From Thermoplasmata archaeon (GTDB lineage Archaea; Thermoplasmatota; Thermoplasmata; UBA184), in NCBI GenBank assembly GCA_030039915.1, contig JASHUP010000072.1, positions 1-5,330 on the forward strand: a stretch of 5,330 bases of DNA. Reading direction: 5' to 3'. Positions 1 to 4,576 of this stretch are shown here, one piece after another (within the stretch, counting starts at the first letter, position 1; the number at the start of each line of letters is the position of its first letter). The position numbers and the translations under genes were made by a program. The notes below the pieces were generated by a model. The model saw only the letters and a program-made list of their open reading frames with translations. It was not told where the DNA came from and did not search any database.

Positions 1-35
1 CTGACGGGGACACCTGTCTTCCGCGCTACCGCGGG

Positions 36-308
36 TTGGGAAGTCAGGTAGCGAAGACCCGCGAGTTCGCCCGGGCGCTCACTCGAGCGCGAGCGCTCGC
101 CGATGAGCAGCGACTGACCGCCGTCGCGATCCTCCGACGGGAGGGAGAATTGTGTGCGTGTGAGATCCAGGCTGCCCTCGGTCTCACCCACGCGACCGTG
201 AGCCACCACATGTCGGTCCTGACCGAGGCCGGTATCGTGCACGCCCGCCGGCGTGGGAAGTGGATGTACTACCGGTTGATGCCCGGCGCGGTCCCGGAGG
301 GTCTGTGA
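36..308 (+). CDS. arsR: ArsR-family As(III)-responsive winged-helix repressor (5' end uncertain)
   Basis: A small helix-turn-helix repressor of the ArsR/SmtB family, expected to bind its own operon promoter as a dimer and release it on binding arsenite. Counting from the TTG at 36, the metal-site motif ELCACEI is at residues 38-44, with Cys40 and Cys42 matching the first two cysteines of the ELCVCDLC motif of plasmid R773 ArsR. The third cysteine position is Gln45. The recognition helix is about residues 51-65 (THATVSHHMSVL) and the beta wing about 67-81, ending in the typical WMYYRL. At 90 aa it is slightly short. The TTG has no Shine-Dalgarno, and the frame stays open back to base 3, including a Cys codon at 15-17. 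The true start may therefore lie beyond the window. It overlaps arsM by four bases, so it is first in, or inside, the arsenic operon. The family call is firm. Arsenic specificity rests on the CxC motif and the neighbours. Confidence 0.9.
   Translation: MGSQVAKTREFARALTRARALADEQRLTAVAILRREGELCACEIQAALGLTHATVSHHMSVLTEAGIVHARRRGKWMYYRLMPGAVPEGL
296..301 (+). promoter_or_regulatory. Shine-Dalgarno site deciding the arsM start
   Basis: GGAGGG ends three bases before the GTG at 305, inside the last codons of arsR. It is the strongest ribosome-binding motif near this gene. It favours GTG 305 over the in-frame ATG at 260, which would overlap arsR much further and add 15 residues (MDVLPVDARRGPGGS) that look like a shadow of the arsR frame. 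Confidence 0.7.
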
Positions 309-1129
309 CCGAACCCCCGGCGGCCGAGGAGCGGCTGCGCCAGTCGGTCCGCGATCGCTACGGAGGCATCGTCCGCACCGAACGTTCGGGGTGCTGCGGC
401 GAGAACGGGTCCCCCTGCGGATGCGACACGTCCCGAGCTTCAGCTCCGGACGGTTCGACGGATTGTTGCACTACCGAGTACACCTCCGCCGACCTCGCGG
501 CTATTCCCGAGGGAGCGAACCTCGGCCTGGGATGCGGGAATCCCACTCAGCTTCTGTCGCTACGACCCGGCGAGGTCGTTCTCGACCTCGGCAGCGGCGC
601 GGGCGTCGATTGCTTCGTCGCCGCCCGTCACGTCGGGCCCTTCGGACGAGTGATCGGCGTGGACATGACCCCGGAAATGGTCTCCAAGTCCCGCGCCCTC
701 GCCCGCGCGAGCGGTCGGTCGAACGTCGAATTCCGCCTCGGCGAGATCGAGCACCTCCCCATCGAGGACGCGTCGGTCGACGTGGTGCTTTCGAACTGCG
801 TCATCAACCTCGTACCGGACAAAGCCCAGGTCTACCGGGAGGCGTTTCGGGTGCTTCGCCCCGGCGGGCGGCTCGCCGTGGCGGATGTGCTCGCGACGCG
901 CCCCATCCCCCAGGAGATACGCAATGACCCTGAGAGTTGGGCATCCTGCTCCTCCGGAGCCCTCACCCGGGAAGAGGTCTCCGAGCGGCTGCGGGCGGCG
1001 GGTTTCGATTCGATCGAAGTGACAACGCACGCGGACCGAGCGCCGACCGAGTCGTTGGCCGCTCAGGCGGAGATTGGGGTCGTCGCCGGAGAGGTCCGAG
1101 CGACGAAACCCCGAAACCATCCGACATGA
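305..1129 (+). CDS. arsM: Arsenite S-adenosylmethionine methyltransferase ArsM
   Basis: A cytoplasmic class I SAM-dependent methyltransferase, 274 aa, that methylates As(III) stepwise toward mono-, di- and trimethylated arsenic, using thiols to keep arsenic trivalent. The SAM-binding motif is VLDLGSGAG at residues 92-100, followed by GRVIGVDMTPEM at 114-125 (motif II acid Asp120) and the LRPGGRL post-motif at 184-190. The hallmark ArsM cysteines are visible: LGCGNP (Cys77), SNCVINL (Cys165) and WASCSSGAL (Cys215). The 50-residue spacing of the last two matches the As(III)-binding pair of characterised algal ArsM. Upstream lies a Cys-rich segment (Cys30, 31, 38, 40, 54, 55), as in many prokaryotic ArsM proteins. 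The start is GTG 305, with GGAGGG just upstream, overlapping the arsR stop as GTGA. Its stop overlaps the arsC start as ATGA. Confidence is high from the combined motifs and context. The end product cannot be read from sequence. Confidence 0.95.
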   Translation: MTEPPAAEERLRQSVRDRYGGIVRTERSGCCGENGSPCGCDTSRASAPDGSTDCCTTEYTSADLAAIPEGANLGLGCGNPTQLLSLRPGEVVLDLGSGAGVDCFVAARHVGPFGRVIGVDMTPEMVSKSRALARASGRSNVEFRLGEIEHLPIEDASVDVVLSNCVINLVPDKAQVYREAFRVLRPGGRLAVADVLATRPIPQEIRNDPESWASCSSGALTREEVSERLRAAGFDSIEVTTHADRAPTESLAAQAEIGVVAGEVRATKPRNHPT

Positions 1130-1578
1130 CGACCCCGAAACTGGTCCTGTTCATCTGCGTCGGCAACGCGGGCCGATCGCTGATGGCCGAGGCGATGTTC
1201 AACGCGAACCCGCCCGAAGGATGGACCGCGACCTCCGCCGGGACGAACCCCGCGGCGGCCGCGAACCCCCGGACGGGACCGATGCTGCGCGAGATCGGTG
1301 TCGACCCTCCGGCCCATCCTCCTCAATTGCTCACCCGGGAAACGATGGACCGCGCACGGGTGCGGGTCACGATGGGGTGCCTCGATGACGCGAGTTGCCC
1401 GGCCCACCTCAAGACCCTCGAGCTGAGGGACTGGGCGCTACCGGACCCGAAGGACCTCGATGACGACGGATTTCGTCAGGTCCGAGACCGCATCGCGGGA
1501 CTCGTGCGCGGTCTTCGCACCGAACTCGTCCTGTCGGACCGGCGGGCCGCCACGCTTCCACGGAGCCCGCCGCGGTGA
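1126..1578 (+). CDS. arsC: Arsenate reductase ArsC, low-molecular-weight phosphatase type
   Basis: A 150-aa cytoplasmic enzyme of the low-molecular-weight tyrosine-phosphatase fold that reduces As(V) to As(III), supplying arsenite to ArsM and the channel gene downstream. The P-loop is CVGNAGRS at residues 11-18, giving the C-x5-R-S nucleophile signature (Cys11, Arg17), followed by LMAEA. The relay cysteines are Cys85 and Cys91 in MGCLDDASCP, and the general acid is Asp107 in ALPDP. This three-cysteine layout matches thioredoxin-coupled ArsC such as the S. aureus pI258 enzyme. Here, however, five rather than six residues separate the two relay cysteines, and Gly16 replaces the P-loop Cys15. 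The start ATG 1126 overlaps the arsM stop. No clear Shine-Dalgarno precedes it, so translation is probably coupled. In-frame starts farther upstream lie inside arsM. A roughly 17-residue Arg/Pro-rich tail ends the protein. A plain protein phosphatase is less likely given the relay cysteines and operon. Confidence 0.9.
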   Translation: MTTPKLVLFICVGNAGRSLMAEAMFNANPPEGWTATSAGTNPAAAANPRTGPMLREIGVDPPAHPPQLLTRETMDRARVRVTMGCLDDASCPAHLKTLELRDWALPDPKDLDDDGFRQVRDRIAGLVRGLRTELVLSDRRAATLPRSPPR

Positions 1579-2267
1579 CCCAAGGGCTCGCGCGGAGGCT
1601 GGTCGCGGAAACGGCGGGCACCGCGCTCCTGGTCGGGGTCGGCACCGGGTCGATCGTCCTCGCTGCCCGCGCGGGCGGCGTCCCTACCTGGGAGCTGGCG
1701 GTCGCATGGTTCGTCGCGGTCCAGCTCCCCATCGTCCTGTTCGTCGGGGTTTCCGGTGCCCATCTCAACCCCGCCGTCACCCTCGGGCTCGCCGTGAGCG
1801 GTCGGGTCGCCTGGAGCGAGGTGCCGGAGTACGTGCTCGGTCAGTTCGCGGGCGCGTTCCTCGGGTCGGCCGCGGTCCTCCTTCTCTTCGGCAACGCGGC
1901 CCATCTCGGAAGCACGACCCCGTCGGTCGGCCTCGGCGTCGCGTTCGTCGCCGAGGCCGCGTTCACCGCCACGCTCCTCGCAGCGGTCTTCGTACTGGCC
2001 GACTTCGGGGAGGGGGCGTTCCGCTGGCGACTCGCCGGACCGCCGCTGGCCGTCGGAATCTCAACGTTCGTCATCGGCCCCCTTACCGGGAGTTCCCTCA
2101 ACCCGGCCCGGACGATTGCCCCCGCGGTCCTGTCCGGGACGTTCACCGACCTGTGGGTCTACCTTACCGCCGTGCCGCTCGGGGCGTTCCTCCTCGGGCT
2201 CGCCTGGCGGCCTCGGTCGGTCGACCTCAGAGACCGGGGGCCGGGACGCATCGACGTGGACCGTTAG
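1575..2267 (+). CDS. aqpS: MIP-family aquaglyceroporin, AqpS-like arsenite channel
   Basis: A 230-aa membrane channel of the major intrinsic protein family, with the usual length and six predicted membrane segments. Both pore half-helices are present: HLNPAVT with Asn65-Pro66-Ala67 in loop B, and SLNPART with Asn176-Pro177-Ala178 in loop E. Arg179 is the conserved selectivity-filter arginine. GPLTG at 168-172 matches E. coli GlpF and suggests a wide, glycerol-class pore. Aquaglyceroporins in ars operons, as in Sinorhizobium meliloti aqpS, let arsenite made by ArsC leave down its gradient in place of an ArsB or Acr3 pump. The same role is inferred here. GTG 1575 overlaps the arsC stop as GTGA, and a GGAG lies nine bases upstream (1562-1565). 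Thr180 stands where GlpF has Asp (NPARD), so the filter looks mixed. The family is certain. The arsenite substrate rests on operon position. Confidence 0.9.
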   Translation: MTQGLARRLVAETAGTALLVGVGTGSIVLAARAGGVPTWELAVAWFVAVQLPIVLFVGVSGAHLNPAVTLGLAVSGRVAWSEVPEYVLGQFAGAFLGSAAVLLLFGNAAHLGSTTPSVGLGVAFVAEAAFTATLLAAVFVLADFGEGAFRWRLAGPPLAVGISTFVIGPLTGSSLNPARTIAPAVLSGTFTDLWVYLTAVPLGAFLLGLAWRPRSVDLRDRGPGRIDVDR

Positions 2268-2273
2268 TTTCCG

Positions 2274-2290
2274 CCGCGCTATCCCCGCGG
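2274..2290. terminator. Possible hairpin between convergent genes
   Basis: CCGCG and CGCGG arms enclose a seven-base loop in the 28-base gap between the aqpS and dehydrogenase stop codons. Its place suits a bidirectional transcription stop. There is no clear T tract on either strand beyond the TTT at 2268-2270, and short GC stems arise easily at this base composition. Confidence 0.25.
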
Positions 2291-2295
2291 TCGAT

Positions 2296-3261
2296 TCACG
2301 GGACCGTGAAGACGATCCGCGTCTCGCCTCCGACCGCGCTCCACGCTCGCTCCACGTCCGACAACGGGCGGGCTTCCGCCCGGTAACGAAATCGACCGGC
2401 CACGAACGCCCGGAAGAACTCGCCAATGGCCGCGACCAGATCCGGATAGGTCGAGCTCCCGAGCCCGGTACCGATGATCTCGACCCCGGAGCTCCGCAGC
2501 TTGGCCCCTTCGAGCGTGATGGTCGGTCCGGCGAGCGTGCCGATCTGGACGAAAGTGATTCGGGAGGACCCTCGAGGCCCATCGGGCCCACCGAGCGCGT
2601 TCAGGATCGTTTCCGCGGTCGAGCCCCACAGATAGTCCAGCACCACGCCGACCTCCCACTCGCGCGCCTCCTTCCGAATCCGTTCCACGAGCTCGGTCTC
2701 GGGCTCGCGGAGGGAGAGCACGACGTCGGCGCCGAGCTCCCGGAGCGAAGCGAACTTCGCCTCGTCCCGGCCCGTCGCGATCACCGCCCGTGCGCCGAGG
2801 TGCTTCGCGACCTGGATGGCCATCTGGCCCGCCGCGCCGGTGGCACCGTTCACGAGGACCGACTCGCCCGGCCGAAGGGGAGCCCGGCGGGTGAGAGGGA
2901 CCCAGCACGACATCCCCGAGAGTGCCGTCGCGGCGGCCGCGACGTCGTCCATCCCGTCGGGAATAGCGGTCGTGAACTCGGGCTTCGTCGGAGCCCGCTC
3001 GGCCATCGTCCCAAACGGCGGACGAACGAACGAGAAGTAGAGCCGGCGGCCGTCCGCCGCTCTTCCGACTCCGTCGACCCCGATCACGAAGGGAGGCCGG
3101 GCGTCGACGCTGTAGTGCCGGCCGGTGGCCCGTGAGACGACCAGCCGGCTGACGCCGGCCGCGCTGACGGAGATCAACAGCTCCCCCGGCTTCGCTACCG
3201 GGTCGTCAAAATCGTCGTAGACCGGCGGTTTTCCGACCTCGCGGACGATCGCTGCTTTCAT
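2296..3261 (-). CDS. Zinc-free medium-chain dehydrogenase, quinone-oxidoreductase-like
   Basis: A 321-aa cytoplasmic NAD(P)H-dependent oxidoreductase of the medium-chain dehydrogenase/reductase superfamily. The N-terminal GroES-like domain covers about residues 1-110, opening with MKAAIVREVGKPP and carrying PPFVIGVDGVG at 56-66. The Rossmann domain follows, with the dinucleotide loop NGATGAAG at 138-145. Arg165 in ATGRDEAK is placed to favour NADPH. The catalytic and structural zinc cysteines of alcohol dehydrogenases are missing, which points to the quinone reductase/enoyl reductase branch. The likely reaction is reduction of a quinone or an activated C=C bond, but the substrate cannot be told. 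ATG 3261 is chosen because it gives the canonical family N-terminus, with AAAGGAG upstream. It is the third gene of a minus-strand group (tetR, SRPBCC, this gene), 70 bases after its neighbour, and converges on the arsenic operon. Confidence 0.87.
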   Translation of the reverse strand: MKAAIVREVGKPPVYDDFDDPVAKPGELLISVSAAGVSRLVVSRATGRHYSVDARPPFVIGVDGVGRAADGRRLYFSFVRPPFGTMAERAPTKPEFTTAIPDGMDDVAAAATALSGMSCWVPLTRRAPLRPGESVLVNGATGAAGQMAIQVAKHLGARAVIATGRDEAKFASLRELGADVVLSLREPETELVERIRKEAREWEVGVVLDYLWGSTAETILNALGGPDGPRGSSRITFVQIGTLAGPTITLEGAKLRSSGVEIIGTGLGSSTYPDLVAAIGEFFRAFVAGRFRYRAEARPLSDVERAWSAVGGETRIVFTVP

Positions 3262-3272
3262 CCTGGCCGCTG

Positions 3273-3280
3273 CTCCTTTC
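3273..3280 (-). promoter_or_regulatory. Shine-Dalgarno site of the dehydrogenase
   Basis: Read on the minus strand this is GAAAGGAG, ending 11 bases before ATG 3261. The spacing is longer than usual, but the motif is strong and supports that start. Confidence 0.5.
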
Positions 3281-3284
3281 GAAC

Positions 3285-3300
3285 CCGGGTCCCCACCCGG
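3285..3300 (-). other. Perfect inverted repeat before the dehydrogenase
   Basis: CCGGGT and ACCCGG form a six-base-pair stem with a four-base loop. It sits between the SRPBCC stop and the dehydrogenase Shine-Dalgarno, four bases before the latter in minus-strand reading. It could be an intercistronic RNA hairpin affecting stability or ribosome access. With no T tract it is a poor terminator, and chance is possible. Confidence 0.3.
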
Positions 3301-3331
3301 CCTGCCATGGCTCTCGCGGGCCGGCGGCCGT

Positions 3332-3772
3332 CTACTTCGAGTTCCTTGCGAACTCGCGGATTCCGGCCGAATCCTCGTTGTAGGCGTTCTCCCACGCGGC
3401 GCGGACCATCGGCTCGAGCTGAGCTGCGGGGACCGCGGACGACTGCATGTCCGCGTAGATCGATACCTCGGTCTTCGCCCCGTGAGGGGTGTAGACCGTC
3501 ATCATCTTGGATCCCGTCAGCGGGCCTTCCACCGCCTCGGAGACCATTCCGAGCGGCGGAAAGACCGTGATCCGGTTCGCGACCTTGACCCAGTTGCCGC
3601 CCATGTTCTGCTCCCACGAGACGACAAAGGAGGTGTCCGTGAGCGGTTTCATGGCACGGTTCCGCGTGCCCTTGTGCGCGCCCCCGTGCGCTTCCGGGCT
3701 CTGAAGATACTTCCAGATGACATCGAGCGCTGCGTCAAACTTGCTTCCCTCTTGGTCGTTGATTCGGGCCAT
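3332..3772 (-). CDS. SRPBCC-fold small ligand-binding protein, unknown ligand
   Basis: A 146-aa soluble protein without signal peptide or membrane segment. The opening pattern FDAALDVIWKYLQSPEAHG (residues 12-30) matches the first strand and helix of SRPBCC (START/Bet v1-like) proteins. The middle holds alternating strand-like stretches (FVVSWEQ, VKVANRITVF, KMMTVYTPHG, EVSIYADM). The end is a long helix, QLEPMVRAAWENAYNEDSAGI, which closes the cavity in this fold. Length is normal for the family. Such proteins bind hydrophobic ligands or act on cyclic compounds, but no catalytic residue stands out and no function is assigned. It lies 90 bases after tetR and 70 before the dehydrogenase on the same strand, so it may be co-transcribed and share the tetR/exporter ligand. 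ATG 3772 is the first start of the open frame. Only a weak GGA lies upstream. The fold call is by pattern recognition. Confidence 0.7.
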   Translation of the reverse strand: MARINDQEGSKFDAALDVIWKYLQSPEAHGGAHKGTRNRAMKPLTDTSFVVSWEQNMGGNWVKVANRITVFPPLGMVSEAVEGPLTGSKMMTVYTPHGAKTEVSIYADMQSSAVPAAQLEPMVRAAWENAYNEDSAGIREFARNSK

Positions 3773-3803
3773 GCCATCCGCAGCTCGCGCCGCTACATGA
3801 GCG

Positions 3804-3818
3804 CGTTCCGCGGGAACG
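3804..3818. other. Perfect inverted repeat in the tetR-SRPBCC gap
   Basis: CGTTCC and GGAACG arms with a GCG loop lie about 32 bases upstream of the SRPBCC start. It may be an RNA hairpin in the intergenic transcript or a protein site. No partner regulator is evident. Confidence 0.3.
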
Positions 3819-3820
3819 GA

Positions 3821-3840
3821 GGGATTCGGTGCACCGTCCC
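3821..3840. other. Interrupted palindrome after tetR
   Basis: The core CGGTGCACCG (3827-3836) is a perfect 10-bp palindrome. It is extended by GGGA and TCCC arms, with a two-base bulge on one side. It lies 22 bases past the tetR stop in minus-strand reading and next to another inverted repeat. It could be an attenuating hairpin between tetR and the SRPBCC gene, or an operator. No T tract follows. Confidence 0.35.
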
Positions 3841-3862
3841 ACCCGTCGGGGACCCGCGATCG

Positions 3863-4441
3863 TCAGAGACCCAGGACCAGTCGCAGCTCTCGGATCAACG
3901 ACTTGCGAGCGTCGGTCTCCTGGCCCTGCAGCATCCGCTGAAGAACGGTGCCCTCGAAGAGGCTGAGCACGATCTCGGTCACCGCGACGGGGTCCCGCAT
4001 TTTGGGAATGCGCCCTCGCTGTTCGAGCTGCTTGAGGAACCCGAGCAACAGCTTGGAATCGTCGCGTCGATCCGCGAGCAACGCACGTCGGACCGCCGGG
4101 TCGCTCGCGGCCTCCACCACCAGTTCGTGGAAAACCGCCGGGTCGACCTCGCCCGAAAAAACCTGATCGAGCGAAGCGGCCATCCCCTCGGCCACGTCGC
4201 CCGCCTCCAGAAGACCCTGCCACCCCCCGAGCAGCTCGTCCCGGGCACGCGCCTGGATCGCCACGAGGAGGTCGACCTTGGTCGGGAAGTAGAGGTAGAT
4301 CGCGCCCTTGCTGACGCCGATCTCCTTCGCGATATCGTCCATGGTGGCGCTGCGGAACCCTTTCCGGCGAATGAGGGTCCGCGCGGCGTCGACGATGCGG
4401 GCTCGTGCCTGCGCCTTGTATTCGGGAACTACCTTCGGCAT
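3863..4441 (-). CDS. TetR/AcrR-family transcriptional repressor
   Basis: A 192-aa one-component repressor of normal TetR length. The N-terminal DNA-binding domain spans about residues 12-59. The helix-turn-helix, ATMDDIAKEIGVSKGAIYLY at 32-51, ends in the family's YFPTKVDLL signature, where the lysine (Lys55) and following hydrophobics are conserved. The rest is a helical ligand-binding and dimer domain without cysteines, so it is unlikely to be a thiol metal sensor. It is divergent from the exporter at 4577, and the 135-base gap holds a 13-bp palindrome next to a TATA-like box. It therefore probably represses the exporter and itself until the exported compound binds. The SRPBCC and dehydrogenase genes follow on the same strand and may belong to its regulon. 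ATG 4441 gives the opening MPKVVPEYKAQARARI, which I associate with archaeal TetR proteins (recognition, not a search). No strong Shine-Dalgarno precedes it. The ligand is unknown. Confidence 0.93.
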   Translation of the reverse strand: MPKVVPEYKAQARARIVDAARTLIRRKGFRSATMDDIAKEIGVSKGAIYLYFPTKVDLLVAIQARARDELLGGWQGLLEAGDVAEGMAASLDQVFSGEVDPAVFHELVVEAASDPAVRRALLADRRDDSKLLLGFLKQLEQRGRIPKMRDPVAVTEIVLSLFEGTVLQRMLQGQETDARKSLIRELRLVLGL

Positions 4442-4522
4442 TTCACGGGAGGGCGGGGGGACCTCGCCGTCCTCGGACCGGCCGCGACGTATTTCAACCT
4501 TCTTGCCCCCGGCTAACTGACT

Positions 4523-4536
4523 AAAAGATTTTATAT
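4523..4536 (+). promoter_or_regulatory. Archaeal-type promoter (BRE + TATA) of the exporter, possibly bidirectional
   Basis: AAAAGA (4523-4528) followed by TTTTATAT (4529-4536) resembles a purine-rich BRE and TATA box, and is the only AT-rich stretch in the gap. Counting about 25 bases on from the box centre gives a start near 4557-4561, leaving a leader of about 16-20 bases that holds the Shine-Dalgarno. On the minus strand the same element reads ATATAAAA and could serve tetR, with a leader of about 65 bases. A bacterial reading is weaker: TTGACT at 4536-4541 looks like a -35 box, but no -10 box follows at proper spacing. Confidence 0.55.
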
Positions 4537-4549
4537 TGACTAGTAGTCA
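4537..4549. promoter_or_regulatory. Candidate TetR operator, 13-bp perfect palindrome
   Basis: TGACTA, a central G, then TAGTCA: six-base arms that match perfectly. Extending to 11-base arms keeps nine of eleven pairs. It begins one base past the TATA-like box and lies before the expected transcription start of the exporter, so a bound dimer would block it, and could block tetR too. A further TGACTA half-site lies at 4518-4523 in direct orientation, 19 bases upstream. Assignment to the adjacent TetR protein is inference from position and symmetry. Confidence 0.65.
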
Positions 4550-4566
4550 CTATTCCAGCACACGAC

Positions 4567-4571
4567 AGGAG
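4567..4571 (+). promoter_or_regulatory. Shine-Dalgarno site of the exporter
   Basis: AGGAG (extending as AGGAGTGA) ends five bases before ATG 4577. This is ideal spacing and fixes the start. Confidence 0.7.
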
Positions 4572-4576
4572 TGACC

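Noticed and set aside
260..304. ATG 260 as the arsM start
   Set aside because: It adds 15 residues that merely shadow the end of arsR. GTG 305 has GGAGGG at good spacing and gives a four-base overlap like the other gene joins.
560..1120. Antisense frame opposite arsM
   Set aside because: It shows no family motif. The opposite strand carries every ArsM hallmark.
937..1125. Long upstream extension of the arsC frame, with an ATG at 937
   Set aside because: It lies inside arsM in another frame, and its translation is Arg/Gly-rich shadow sequence. ArsC homology begins with MTTPKLVLFICVGN at 1126.
1460..2386. Long plus-strand frames overlapping aqpS and the dehydrogenase (also 2116-3135)
   Set aside because: The translations are Arg/Pro/Gly-rich with no recognisable domain, typical of alternative frames in high-GC DNA, and cover well-supported genes.
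3276..3290. GGGTTCGAA on the minus strand, resembling a tRNA T-loop
   Set aside because: No matching 3' T-stem, acceptor stem or anticodon arm can be found nearby, so it is not a tRNA.
3482..4516. 344-codon plus-strand frame opposite SRPBCC and tetR
   Set aside because: It is antisense to two genes with clear family signatures. Its composition is low-complexity, rich in Arg, His and Asp, and no domain is seen.
4536..4556. Bacterial sigma-70 promoter starting with TTGACT
   Set aside because: No -10-like hexamer lies 16-18 bases downstream. The TTGACT is part of the palindrome, and the TATA-like box explains the AT-rich stretch better.
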